Assembly: GCF_000025265.1 (NCBI RefSeq)
Contig: NC_013739.1
Span: 248,001-312,000, forward strand
DNA: 64,000 nt
From: Conexibacter woesei DSM 14684
GTDB lineage: Bacteria > Actinomycetota > Thermoleophilia > Solirubrobacterales > Solirubrobacteraceae
Direction: 5' to 3'
The notes beneath the pieces were generated by a model. It searched no databases. It worked only from the letters and a program-made list of their open reading frames with translations, and was not told the DNA's origin. The stretch's first letter is position 1. Each line of letters opens with the position of its first letter. Position numbers and translations under genes: made by a program. Below are positions 28,101-35,464 of this stretch, piece after piece.

Positions 28101-29070
28101 TGTCGCCGAAGCGGCCGCTCAGCGCGTCGGCCGTGTCGCGGATCTCGCGCTCGCCGCTGAGGAAGACGAGCACGTCGCCCTTGCTCTCGCGGCGCAGCTC
28201 CTGGACGGCGTCGCCGATCGCGTCGATCTGGTCGCGGTCGTCGGGCGCCTCCTCGCCGTCGGGCGCCTCCACCGCCAGCGGTCGGTAGCGCACCTCGACC
28301 GGGTAGGTGCGACCCGAGACCTCGACGATCGGCGCGTCGCCGAAGTGTCTGGAGAAGCGCTGCGGGTCGATCGTCGCGGAGGTGATGATCAGCTTCAGCT
28401 CCGGCCGTCTCGGCAGGATCCGCTTGATGCAGCCGAGCAGGAAGTCGATGTTGAGGCTGCGCTCGTGCGCCTCGTCGACGATGATCGTGTCGTAGCGGCG
28501 CAGCAGCGGGTCGCGCTGGATCTGCGCGAGCAGCAGGCCGTCGGTCACGAGCCGCACGAGCGTGCTCTCGCTCGTCTTGTCGTTGAAGCGGACGGCGTAG
28601 CCGACCGCGTCGCCGAGCGGCACGTCCAGCTCCTCCGCGATCCGCTCCGCCACCGTCCGCGCGGCGAGCCGGCGCGGCTGCGTGTGCGCGATCGCGCCGC
28701 GCACGCCGCGGCCCAGCTCGAGGCAGATCTTCGGCAGCTGCGTCGTCTTGCCCGAGCCGGTCTCGCCCGCGACGACGACGACCTGGTTGTCACGGATCGC
28801 CTCCAGCAGCTCGTCCTTGCGCGCGCTGACCGGCAGCTGCGGCGGGTAGGTCACCTGCGGCACGCTCGCGCGCCGCCGCGCGACGCGCGCCTCGGACTCC
28901 TCCACGTCGGCGGCGATCTTCATCAGCGCCGCGCCACGCTCGTCGTCGCCGTGCGTCGAGCGCAGGCGGTCGAAGCGCCGCCGGATGCGGTGCTCGTCAC
29001 GCAGCGTGAGATCTGTCAGGCGCGCGCGCAGGTCGGCGAGCGGCGCGTCCGGCGGGGACGGCGAGGGCAC
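25132..29070 (-). CDS. hrpA: ATP-dependent RNA helicase HrpA (DEAH-box)
   Basis: About 1312 residues, close to the roughly 1300 of Escherichia coli HrpA. DEAH-box core: Walker A VVVAGETGSGKTTQLPK, IVDEAHERSLN, ITSATID, then helicase C, HA2 and OB-fold domains, and the long DUF3418 C-terminus specific to HrpA. It is expected to act on mRNA and stalled ribosomes. I choose the GTG at 29070 (AAGGG just upstream); a GTG at 29130 is also in frame but lies inside a hairpin that looks like the terminator of the EamA gene. AGA codons are frequent. Confidence 0.95.
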   Translation of the reverse strand: MPSPSPPDAPLADLRARLTDLTLRDEHRIRRRFDRLRSTHGDDERGAALMKIAADVEESEARVARRRASVPQVTYPPQLPVSARKDELLEAIRDNQVVVVAGETGSGKTTQLPKICLELGRGVRGAIAHTQPRRLAARTVAERIAEELDVPLGDAVGYAVRFNDKTSESTLVRLVTDGLLLAQIQRDPLLRRYDTIIVDEAHERSLNIDFLLGCIKRILPRRPELKLIITSATIDPQRFSRHFGDAPIVEVSGRTYPVEVRYRPLAVEAPDGEEAPDDRDQIDAIGDAVQELRRESKGDVLVFLSGEREIRDTADALSGRFGDRLDVLPLYARLATAEQQRVFRPHSKQRVVLATNVAETSLTVPGIRYVVDPGSARISRYSARLKVQRLPIEAVSQASADQRKGRCGRQSDGICIRLYSEQEFEARPRFTDPEILRTNLASVILQMAALGLGAIEEFPFLEPPDRRQIRDGVLLLQELGALAEGELTPLGRKLAQLPVDPRLGRMVLEADRLDCADEAIVIAAALSIQDPRERPSEHQAQADQAHARFKDDDSDFTAFLSLWRYLREQQRAHNNSQFRKRLKREFLHYLRVREWQDLAGQLREAARGVGVTLNQQPAEMAEVHRALLSGLLSHVGMKETSARRRGEYLGARGARFMIFPGSGQARRQPAWVMAAELVETSRLWGRVVARIEPEWVEALAEHLVRRTHSEPRWEKKRSEVVATERVTLYGLPIVGGRTVSYARIDPVLARELFIRRALVEEDWHTRHHFFHDNRELIDQIEELEHRARRRDILVGDDVLFDFYDARIPADVVSGAHFDRWWKQERQRDPRRLTFTLDLLADRDAAAGALDERARPESWTQGALRLPLTYHFEPGAEHDGVTVHVPLPALAGLSEQGFEWLVPAFRLELITTLIRSLPKELRRPLVPVPDVAAQVLAALTPEEPRSAQLLDTIARAIVRLRGVRVSPGDFDRGRLPAWLRMRFRIEEEDGRLVAEGDDLEALRARVRPRLQAELTASAGSTLERSGLRSWTIGTLPRTVELPGTGGMAKAYPALVDEGASVGVRVMDTPGEQWVAMHGGTRRLLLLSVPGATLKHVQGQLGATAALALATAPHGSAAAVLDDAMNAAVDALMAEAGGPAWDAVGFARLRDHVAGNLVERTTAIVAQVSRILALRGEIMERIATLAAPQYEAVRLDVARQAGRLVYPGFVAGTGVARLDDVERYLRGAVHRLDRVPDHRAADADRMKAVHELEQAVQERRASWPPGRPFPPALFEVGWLLEELRMSHFAQPLGVRGQVSSKRIRRALAEAWAAG

Positions 29071-29096
29071 CCCTTCAGGATAGGGTGCTCCGCATT

Positions 29097-29146
29097 GGGA
29101 GTTCCGCGACGGGAAGCGGCGCCGCGGCACGCTTCCGGGAACTCCC
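29097..29146 (-). terminator. Long hairpin between the EamA transporter and hrpA
   Basis: Nested inverted repeats: GGGAGTTCC (29097) pairs with GGAACTCCC (29138), and GGAAGC (29112) with GCTTCC (29131), closing a GC-rich loop. It starts 12 bases after the EamA stop on the minus strand. There is no T-tract. It argues against the longer hrpA start at 29130. Confidence 0.65.
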
Positions 29147-29157
29147 GGGCTGATCTT

Positions 29158-30000
29158 CTAGGCGCTCGTCGCGACGACGACCACGACGCCCGCCAGTGTC
29201 AGCAGCGCGCCGGCCAGCTGCGCGCGCGAGAGGCGCTCGTCGTGCAGCGCCCGTGCGAGCAGCACCGTCACGACCGGGTAGAGCGAGGAGAGGACCGCGG
29301 CGCTCGTCAGCGAGCCGAGCGTCGAGGCGGCCGCGAAGGAGACGATCGCGCAGCTCTCCAGCGCGCCGATCGCGAGCAGCGGCAGCCGTCCGGCGCCGTC
29401 GGTCGGCGACAGCAGCCGCGGCCGCAGCACGACGAACAGCACGAGGCAGAGCGCTTCGAGCGACCGCTCCAGCAGGACTGCGGAGACAGCTGACTCGGCG
29501 GAGGCTTCGTGCATCAGCAGCAGCGAGGAGCCGATCAGCAGCGCGGCGAGCAGCGCGAAGCCGACGCCGGCCGGGGCGACGCGCTCGCCGCGGTGGCCGG
29601 GCGCGCGGCTCGCGAGGACCGCGCCGGCGGCGGCGACGGCGAGCCCGGCGAGCGCGACGGTGCTCGGCGCGCGACCGGTCGCGAGGCCGAAGATCGCGGG
29701 GACCGCGCCGCTCGCGGCGACGATCGGCGCGGCGATCCCCATCGGCCCGATCGCCAGCGCGCGCAGCATCGCGAGCCCGCCGCCGATCGTGGTGGCGACT
29801 GCCGCGACCGCGAACGGCCAGTGCGAGCCGACCCACGGCGCGGTCGTCGCGAGCGCGAGCGCGCCCATCGCGAGCACGCCGCCGATGCGCATGAACAGCA
29901 GCACGGTGATCGTGCTGTAGCGGCGGGCGGCGGTCCCGCCGCCGAAGTCGCTCACGCCCCAGGCGAGCGACGCGCCGAGGGAGAGGAGCAGGGCGGTCAT
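29158..30000 (-). CDS. EamA/DMT-family transporter
   Basis: A 280-residue protein with about ten hydrophobic helices in two EamA repeats (first starting ASLAWGVSDFGGGTAARR, second ending LYPVVTVLLARALHDERLSRAQLAGALLTLAGV). The SSLYPVVTVLLARALHDE motif near the end is a family signature. Members export amino acids, nucleotides or other metabolites; the substrate is not readable. It sits downstream of the siderophore-binding gene on the same strand after a possible hairpin. Confidence 0.9.
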   Translation of the reverse strand: MTALLLSLGASLAWGVSDFGGGTAARRYSTITVLLFMRIGGVLAMGALALATTAPWVGSHWPFAVAAVATTIGGGLAMLRALAIGPMGIAAPIVAASGAVPAIFGLATGRAPSTVALAGLAVAAAGAVLASRAPGHRGERVAPAGVGFALLAALLIGSSLLLMHEASAESAVSAVLLERSLEALCLVLFVVLRPRLLSPTDGAGRLPLLAIGALESCAIVSFAAASTLGSLTSAAVLSSLYPVVTVLLARALHDERLSRAQLAGALLTLAGVVVVVATSA

Positions 30001-30015
30001 CGCCGGTCAACGTGT

Positions 30016-30029
30016 CAGCGCGAGCGCTG
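30016..30029 (-). terminator. Possible hairpin after the siderophore-binding gene
   Basis: CAGCGC-GA-GCGCTG, a perfect 14-base inverted repeat in the 74-base gap between the binding-protein stop and the EamA start. It could end the first transcript or act as an operator for the second. Confidence 0.35.
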
Positions 30030-30074
30030 GCAGTCAACCGCGGCCGGTGACCGCCGTGGACAACGTCTCCCCGC

Positions 30075-31091
30075 TCAGCCCACCGCTCTGTCGACCTGCG
30101 GCACGATCTCGCTCAGCGCGTATCTGACGCTGACGGCGGAGGGGAACGCGATCGACGTCGCGGGCGACAGCGGCAGCGCGACGTACGCGCTGCGTCTGAC
30201 CGCGTCGAGCTTGCCGAAGACGCCGTGGTCCTCGAGGCCTTCCAGCTCTCTGGGGTCGAACGCGGTCGCGATCACGACGTCGGCGTCGAGCAGGTCGTAG
30301 CGCTCGGGGCTCACCTGCGCGCGGCCCTCGGCGCTTCTCAGTCTCGCGACCGTCGGCGAGAGCGTCATGCCGAGGTCGGCGAGGAATCTGACCGAGAAGT
30401 CCTCTGCGTCGGAGATCACCCACGCGGTTCTGTCGACCATGTTGAAGAGCGAGATCGTCTTGCCGTCGAACTGCGGGTGCGCTCTGCGGGCGTCGGCGAC
30501 CTCCTGCTCGGTCTGCTCGATCAGCTGCTGCGCCGCGCTCGTTCTGCCGAGCGCCTGCCCGATCCGCTCGGTCGAGCGCTGCCACGTGTCGTGCCCCTCC
30601 GCGGTCTCGTACGTGACGACGGGCGCGATCTGCGCCAGCTCGTCGTAGACGTCGGCGATCCGGTAGGGGTTCGCGGCCAGCAGCACGTCGGGCCGCAGCG
30701 CCGCGATCTGCTCGACCGGGTAGCCGTCCGCGGTCGAGAACAGCTCCGGCTCGGCGCCTCTGAGCAGCGCCTTCGTCCACGGCTGGATGCCGCCCTCGGC
30801 GTAGTCGACTCTCGCCATCCCGACCAGCTCGACGCCGAGCGCGATCGCGGCGTCGGCGGAGGAGAAGTCGAGCGCGACGACACGCTCGGGCGCGGCCTCG
30901 ATCTCGGCGCTGCCGAGTCTGCTCTCGATCGTGACGGGGAACGCGCCGGCGGCGCTCCCGCTCGTGCCGGTCCCGCCGGCCGCGCTCCCGCCGGCGGTCG
31001 TCGCGGCATCGTCGTCGGAGCCGCAGGCCGTCAGCGCGACGGCGATCGCGGCGAGCAGCGGCAGCAGCAGGAGGCGGAGGGGAGAGCGCAT
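30075..31091 (-). CDS. Iron-siderophore ABC transporter substrate-binding lipoprotein
   Basis: A 338-residue lipoprotein with lipobox LTAC (C23) followed by a flexible Gly/Ser/Thr-rich linker. The rest matches the TroA/FhuD-like periplasmic binding fold: ERVVALDFSSADAAIALGVELVG, VEQIAALRPDVLLAANPY, and the C-terminal lobe ending IVPQVDRAVG. Such proteins bind ferric siderophores outside the membrane. No permease or ATPase for it is in the window. A TTAGGG-GA-CCCTAA palindrome directly touches its start codon, consistent with iron control and a leaderless mRNA. Confidence 0.9.
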   Translation of the reverse strand: MRSPLRLLLLPLLAAIAVALTACGSDDDAATTAGGSAAGGTGTSGSAAGAFPVTIESRLGSAEIEAAPERVVALDFSSADAAIALGVELVGMARVDYAEGGIQPWTKALLRGAEPELFSTADGYPVEQIAALRPDVLLAANPYRIADVYDELAQIAPVVTYETAEGHDTWQRSTERIGQALGRTSAAQQLIEQTEQEVADARRAHPQFDGKTISLFNMVDRTAWVISDAEDFSVRFLADLGMTLSPTVARLRSAEGRAQVSPERYDLLDADVVIATAFDPRELEGLEDHGVFGKLDAVRRSAYVALPLSPATSIAFPSAVSVRYALSEIVPQVDRAVG

Positions 31092-31105
31092 TTAGGGGAC
31101 CCTAA
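31092..31105 (-). promoter_or_regulatory. Iron-box-like palindrome at the siderophore-binding gene start
   Basis: TTAGGG-GA-CCCTAA occupies the fourteen bases just before the ATG. The TTAGG...CCTAA ends resemble DtxR/IdeR sites but the inner bases differ from the 19-base consensus. No Shine-Dalgarno fits, so a leaderless transcript with TAGGGT as -10 is likely. Confidence 0.5.
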
Positions 31106-31162
31106 CAAGGGGTCGTCAGGGCCGCTCTGCGGTGAATCCCATGAAATGCACTCGCCTTTGGC

Positions 31163-31168
31163 TATATT
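31163..31168 (+). promoter_or_regulatory. -10 element of the metNIQ promoter
   Basis: TATATT lies eight bases before the metN ATG with no Shine-Dalgarno between, so the metN message is probably leaderless. No convincing -35 is visible. The gap to the divergent siderophore gene is only 85 bases and contains no riboswitch. Confidence 0.5.
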
Positions 31169-31176
31169 CGATCGCC

Positions 31177-32301
31177 ATGTCCGAGACGCCCGCGATCAGA
31201 ACGACCGGCCTGCGCAAGGTCTACCGTCGCGGCGGCGCCGACGTGGTGGCGCTCGACGGCGTCGACCTGACGGTTCCGCGCGGCCAGGTCTTCGGCGTGC
31301 TCGGCACCAGCGGGGCGGGCAAGAGCACGCTGATCCGCACCGTCAACGGCTTGGAGCGCGCGACGGCCGGCAGCGTCGAGGTCGGCGGCGTCGAGCTGAC
31401 GCGGCTGCGCGGTGCCGCCCTGCGCGAGCAGCGCCGCAAGATCGGCATGGTCTTCCAGCACTTCAACCTGCTGACCTCGCGGACCGCCGCCCAGAATGTC
31501 GCGCTGCCACTGGAGATCGTCGGCGTCGACCGCCGCGAGCGGCGCGAGCGCGCGCAGCGGCTGCTGGAGCTGGTCGGGCTCGGCGACCAGGCGGACGCCT
31601 ATCCCGCGCAGCTCTCCGGCGGGCAGAAGCAGCGCGTCGGGATCGCTCGCGCGCTCGCCGCCGAGCCGTCGGTGCTGCTGTCCGACGAGGCGACCTCCGC
31701 GCTCGACGAGCAGACCGCGGCCTCGGTCCTCGCGCTGCTGCGCGACCTCAACGAGCGGCTCGGCCTGACGATCGTGCTCGTCACCCACCAGCTGTCGGTC
31801 GTCAAGCAGATGGCCGACGCGGCGGTGCTGCTGCGCGACGGCCGTGCGGTCGACGCCGGCACGCTCGCCGACGCCGCCGCACGCCCGACCTCGCCGCTGG
31901 GCCGCGTGCTGCTGCCGGCGCTGCCCGACGACGCGAGCGCCGCCGACGCACGCCGCGACGCGCACGCCGGCTCGCTCGGCGGCGCCGCCGACGGGTCCGC
32001 CGCCGCCGACGGCCGCGAGCTGCTCGACCTCGTCGTCGTCGGCGACGCGGCGCGGGGCGTCGTCGCGCCGCTCGACGCCGCGGCCGACGAGCCGGTGCGC
32101 GCCGCGCTGCGCGCCGCCGACGTCCGCTACGACGTGCTCGCCGCCGTCTACGAGCCGGTCGGCGGCCGCCCGGTCGCACGGCTGCGGCTCGCGCTCGCCG
32201 GCACAGCCGACGCGCGCGCCGGCGCACGCCGCGCGCTCGCGGCCGCGGGCGCCAATCCCCAGCAGCCGGTCGCGGAGACGGTGCAGGAGCCGGTCGCGTG
32301 A
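31177..32301 (+). CDS. metN: Methionine ABC transporter ATP-binding protein MetN
   Basis: A 374-residue ATPase; the ATG at 31177 (MSETPAIRTTGLRK) is preferred over an upstream ATG at 31132 that would precede the promoter. Walker A is GTSGAGKSTLIR, followed by Q-loop VFQHFNLL, signature LSGGQKQR and Walker B LLSDEATSALD. The C-terminal NIL domain (ELLDLVVVGDAARG onward) is the methionine sensor of MetN that gives trans-inhibition. It overlaps metI by GTGA. Confidence 0.95.
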   Translation: MSETPAIRTTGLRKVYRRGGADVVALDGVDLTVPRGQVFGVLGTSGAGKSTLIRTVNGLERATAGSVEVGGVELTRLRGAALREQRRKIGMVFQHFNLLTSRTAAQNVALPLEIVGVDRRERRERAQRLLELVGLGDQADAYPAQLSGGQKQRVGIARALAAEPSVLLSDEATSALDEQTAASVLALLRDLNERLGLTIVLVTHQLSVVKQMADAAVLLRDGRAVDAGTLADAAARPTSPLGRVLLPALPDDASAADARRDAHAGSLGGAADGSAAADGRELLDLVVVGDAARGVVAPLDAAADEPVRAALRAADVRYDVLAAVYEPVGGRPVARLRLALAGTADARAGARRALAAAGANPQQPVAETVQEPVA

Positions 32302-32951
32302 GCGACGACCTCGTCCCCCTGATCCGCGAGGCGACCGGCGAGACGCTGCAGATGGTCGGCGTCGCGATGCTCTTCACGATCCCGCTCGGCCTCCTGCTCG
32401 GCGCGCTGCTGCTGCTGACCGACCGCGGCGGCGCGCTGCGCCAGCCGGTCGTCAACTGGGTGCTCGGCTTCGTCGTCAACGTCGGCCGCTCGGTCCCGTT
32501 CATCATCCTGCTGATCGCGGTGATCCCGTTCACGCGGCTCGTCGTCGGGACGACGATCGGGACGACCGCGGCGATCGTGCCGCTGACGCTCGCGACGATC
32601 CCCTTCTTCGCCCGCATCGTCGAGACGTCGCTGCGCGAGGTTCCGGGCGGGCTCGTCGAGGCGGCGCAGGCGGCCGGCGCGAACGGCCGACAGGTCGTCT
32701 TCAAGGTGCTCGTGCCGGAGGCGCTGCCGTCCCTGGTGGCCGGCGTGACGATCACGACGATCGGCGTGCTCGGCTACTCCGCGATGGCCGGCGCGGTCGG
32801 CGGTGGCGGCCTCGGCGACGTCGCGATCCGCTACGGCTACCAGCGCTACGAGACCGACGTGACGATTGCGACCGTCGTCGTGCTCGTCGTCCTCGTCGCG
32901 GTCATCCAGTTCGCCGGCGACCGGCTCGCGCGCCACCTCTCCCATGCTTGA
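32298..32951 (+). CDS. metI: Methionine ABC transporter permease MetI
   Basis: A 217-residue permease starting at GTG 32298 inside the metN stop. About five membrane helices and the EAA loop (LVEAAQAAGANGRQVVFKVLVPEALP) that docks to MetN are clear. TTIGVLGYSAMAGAVGGGGLGD is a MetI signature. It is followed after 22 bases by metQ. Confidence 0.95.
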   Translation: MSDDLVPLIREATGETLQMVGVAMLFTIPLGLLLGALLLLTDRGGALRQPVVNWVLGFVVNVGRSVPFIILLIAVIPFTRLVVGTTIGTTAAIVPLTLATIPFFARIVETSLREVPGGLVEAAQAAGANGRQVVFKVLVPEALPSLVAGVTITTIGVLGYSAMAGAVGGGGLGDVAIRYGYQRYETDVTIATVVVLVVLVAVIQFAGDRLARHLSHA

Positions 32952-32973
32952 CCACCACCGAAAGGACCCCCCG

Positions 32974-33840
32974 ATGCGACGCATCGTCCTTCTGCCGCTC
33001 CTGCTCGTGCTGCTGGCGATCGGCGTCGCGGCGTGCGGCAGCGACGACGACGGGGACAGCACCGCCGCGGCGACCGCCGCCGGCACGGCCGCGGCCAACG
33101 CCGGGAGACCCAGCTCGGAGCCGCTGCGCGTCGGCGCGACGCCCGTCCCGCACGTCGAGATCCTCCAGTTCGTGCAGGACGAGCTGGCCGCGAGAGCCGG
33201 CCTGACACTCGACATCAGAGAGTTCACCGACTACGTCGTGCCGAACACCGCGCTCGACGAGGGGCAGCTCGACGCGAACTACTTCCAGACGCCGGGCTAT
33301 CTGGAGGACCAGTCGAGAGCGCGCGGCTACGACTTCGTCTCCGTCGCCGACGTGCACATCGAGCCGCTCGGGATCTACAGCAGCAAGGTCAGATCGCTCG
33401 ACGAGATCGCCGACGGCGCCACCGTGGCGGTGCCGAACGATCCCGCCAACGAAGCGCGCGCGCTGCGGTTGCTCGACGCCGAGGGGGTGATCTCGCTGGA
33501 GGACCCCGACAGCGAGACGGCGACGCCGCGCGACATCGCCGAGAACCCGAAGGACCTCGAGTTCGAGGAGGTCGAGGCCGCGCAGACGCCGCGCGCGCTC
33601 GACGACGTCGACCTCGCGGTGATCAACGGCAACTACGCGCTGGAGGCGAGACTGTCGCCGGCCGAGGACGCGCTCGCGCTGGAGAGAGCGGCGGGCAATC
33701 CGAACGTCAACCTGCTCGTGACGACGCCGGACCTCGAGAGCGACCCGCGGATCGTCGAGCTGGCGAGACTGCTGCGCTCGCCGCAGGTCAGAAGATTCAT
33801 CGCGGACAGATATAGAGGCGCGGTGATCCCGGCCGAGTAG
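32974..33840 (+). CDS. metQ: Methionine-binding lipoprotein MetQ
   Basis: A 288-residue NlpA-family lipoprotein. The ATG at 32974 follows GAAAGGA and gives the lipobox VAAC (C21). The core reads LRVGATPVPHVEILQFV, FTDYVVPNTALDEGQLDANYFQ and YSSKVRSLDEIADGATVAVPNDPANEARAL, all conserved in MetQ. It captures methionine outside the membrane for MetNI. AGA is a common Arg codon here although not in metN. Confidence 0.96.
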   Translation: MRRIVLLPLLLVLLAIGVAACGSDDDGDSTAAATAAGTAAANAGRPSSEPLRVGATPVPHVEILQFVQDELAARAGLTLDIREFTDYVVPNTALDEGQLDANYFQTPGYLEDQSRARGYDFVSVADVHIEPLGIYSSKVRSLDEIADGATVAVPNDPANEARALRLLDAEGVISLEDPDSETATPRDIAENPKDLEFEEVEAAQTPRALDDVDLAVINGNYALEARLSPAEDALALERAAGNPNVNLLVTTPDLESDPRIVELARLLRSPQVRRFIADRYRGAVIPAE

Positions 33841-33880
33841 GCCGTTCGTCCAGCGCGGGGGCGAATCCCGACCGAAACGG

Positions 33881-33908
33881 TTGACAAAGCGCTCGTGACT
33901 GCTACCTT
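33881..33908 (+). promoter_or_regulatory. Sigma-70-type promoter of the riboswitch transcript
   Basis: TTGACA at 33881 and TACCTT at 33903 with a 16-base spacer. The predicted transcription start falls at about 33915, just where the SAM-IV aptamer begins. The -35 is a perfect consensus, rare in this window. Confidence 0.75.
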
Positions 33909-33915
33909 GCGTGGC

Positions 33916-34036
33916 GGTCACGAGCGCCAGCGTCAAGCCCCGGCTTGCTGGCCGGCAACCCTTCTCCATGTAGGGGTGCCCCGGGTGAGGACCAGGCCGC
34001 GCAGTCCGCCGTGAGGGCGGGACTGCGGCAAGACGT
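33916..34036 (+). promoter_or_regulatory. SAM-IV riboswitch aptamer
   Basis: The RNA has the SAM-IV hallmarks: a P1 formed by GGTC (33916) and GACC (33990), the core GCCAGCGTCAAGCCCCGGC, GCTGGCCGGCAACCC, the variable arm, GGGGTGCCCCGGGTGA, then a downstream hairpin (GCAGTCC...GGGACTGC) ending in the conserved GGCAAG tail that makes the pseudoknot. SAM-IV binds S-adenosylmethionine and is typical of actinobacteria, where it reduces expression of sulfur genes when SAM is plentiful. Confidence 0.92.
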
Positions 34037-34072
34037 GGACCTGATCGATCGGGTCCCGAACCCGAAAGGTCC
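34037..34072 (+). promoter_or_regulatory. Putative riboswitch expression platform hiding the ribosome binding site
   Basis: GGACCT (34037) can pair with AGGTCC (34067), with an inner stem CGGGT/ACCCG. The 3' strand contains the AAAGG Shine-Dalgarno placed about eight bases before the ATG at 34076. This hairpin would block translation. GGACC adjoins the aptamer tail, so SAM binding could switch between pairings. Inferred from sequence only. Confidence 0.5.
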
Positions 34073-34075
34073 CAG

Positions 34076-35395
34076 ATGTCGATCGCAGCCATCCGCACCC
34101 CTGTCGCCGGCGCGCTCCTGTCCGTCGTCGGCGAGCAGCTGCGCGTGCCGCTCGTCGGCGGCGGCGAGACGCGCTACGCCAACCTCGACTACGGCGCCAC
34201 CGCGCCCGCCCTCTCCGCGGTCGCCGAGCGCATCACGCGGGTGCTGCCGTACTACGGCAGCGTCCACCGCGGCTCCGGGCTCCCCGCCCGCGTCTCGACC
34301 GCGCTCTACGAGCAGGCGCGCGGCACGGTCGCCCGCTTCGCCGGTGCGCGCCCCGACGACGCCGTCGTCTTCACGCGCAACACGACCGACGCGCTCAACC
34401 TGCTCGCGAGCGCTGTGCCGGCCGGCGCGGGCGACGTCGTCTTCCTCGACTCCGAGCACCACGCGAACCTGCTGCCGTGGCGGCGCGGGCCGCACCGCGA
34501 GCTGGCGGTCGCGCCGACGCTGGAGGAGACGCTGGCACGGCTCGGCGACGCGCTCGCCGCGGCGCCCGTCGCACTCGTCGCGATCACCGGCGCCTCGAAC
34601 GTGACGGGCGAGCTGCTGCCGCTGGAGCGGGTCGTCGCGCTCGCGCACGGCGCCGGCGCGCGCGTCGTCGTCGACGCCGCGCAGCTCGCGCCGCACCGCC
34701 GCGTCGACCTCGCGCGGATCGGCGCCGACTATCTCGCGCTGTCCGGCCACAAGCTCTACGCGCCGTACGGCTCGGGCGTGCTGATCGGCCGCTCCGACTG
34801 GCTCGACGCGGCCCCGCCGTACCTCGCCGGCGGCGGCGCGGTGCGCGACGTGACGGCCGAGGACGTCGTCTGGCACGACGGCCCGGCGCGGCACGAGGCC
34901 GGCACGCCGAACCTGCTCGGCGCGGTCGCGCTCGCGGCCGCCTGCGACGCGCTCGACGAGCTGGCGCCCGGTGCGCTGGAGGCGCACGAGGCGTCGCTGC
35001 GCGAGCTGCTGCTGGCACGGCTGACGCGGATCCCGGGCGTGCGGGTCGCGCGGATCTGGTCCGACAGCCGCGACGCGATCGGCACCGTCGCCTTCACCGT
35101 CGAGGGGTGGGAGCCGGCGCACGTCGGCGCGTACCTGTCAGCCGAGCACGGCGTCGGCGTGCGCGACGGACGCTTCTGCGCTCACCAGCTGCTCGCCCGG
35201 CTCGGGCTCGGTCCCGCCCGCGCCGGCGCGCTGCGCGCGAGCTTCGGCGTCGGCACGAGCGTCGAGGACGTCGAGCGGCTCGCCGACGCGCTGGAGCGGC
35301 TTGTGCGCGACGGCAGCCGCTGGGCGTACGCGCCCGGCCCCGACGGCTGGGCGCCGGTCGGCGACGACCGTCCGCTGCCCGAGCTGCTGGCGTAG
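34076..35395 (+). CDS. Cysteine desulfurase-like class V aminotransferase under SAM-IV control
   Basis: A 439-residue PLP enzyme of the SufS/NifS/selenocysteine-lyase fold. The PLP lysine is K226 in LSGHKLYAPYG; H129, D200 and Q203 fit the usual cofactor contacts. A cysteine at the catalytic loop position is present (C368, VRDGRFCAHQL). This suggests removal of sulfur from cysteine or a related beta-elimination. Length slightly exceeds SufS, with a C-terminal tail (GSRWAYAPGPDGWAPVGDD). No suf genes are adjacent; control by SAM and position after metNIQ point to sulfur amino acid metabolism rather than Fe-S assembly. Confidence 0.85.
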   Translation: MSIAAIRTPVAGALLSVVGEQLRVPLVGGGETRYANLDYGATAPALSAVAERITRVLPYYGSVHRGSGLPARVSTALYEQARGTVARFAGARPDDAVVFTRNTTDALNLLASAVPAGAGDVVFLDSEHHANLLPWRRGPHRELAVAPTLEETLARLGDALAAAPVALVAITGASNVTGELLPLERVVALAHGAGARVVVDAAQLAPHRRVDLARIGADYLALSGHKLYAPYGSGVLIGRSDWLDAAPPYLAGGGAVRDVTAEDVVWHDGPARHEAGTPNLLGAVALAAACDALDELAPGALEAHEASLRELLLARLTRIPGVRVARIWSDSRDAIGTVAFTVEGWEPAHVGAYLSAEHGVGVRDGRFCAHQLLARLGLGPARAGALRASFGVGTSVEDVERLADALERLVRDGSRWAYAPGPDGWAPVGDDRPLPELLA

Positions 35396-35464
35396 GGGCG
35401 CCGCGCCGCGCGCGCCGCACGGCCCCGTCGCCCGGGCGGCCGCCGCGCCGCTCGCTCGCCCCGC

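Noticed and set aside
25216-29493. A 1425-codon open frame on the plus strand
   Set aside because: It is antisense to hrpA; its product is a low-complexity Arg/Ala/Leu/Val chain with no domain, a GC-bias shadow.
31106-31176. SAM riboswitch before metN
   Set aside because: The region is too short and has none of the aptamer motifs; the mRNA appears leaderless.
30225-32951. A 908-codon plus-strand frame ending as metI
   Set aside because: Only its last 217 codons, from GTG 32298, are the real permease; the rest is antisense to the siderophore-binding gene or out of frame with metN.
33841-33880. Possible terminator after metQ
   Set aside because: CCGTT/AACGG and CGGG/CCCG can pair but the stems are only four or five bases; too weak to report.
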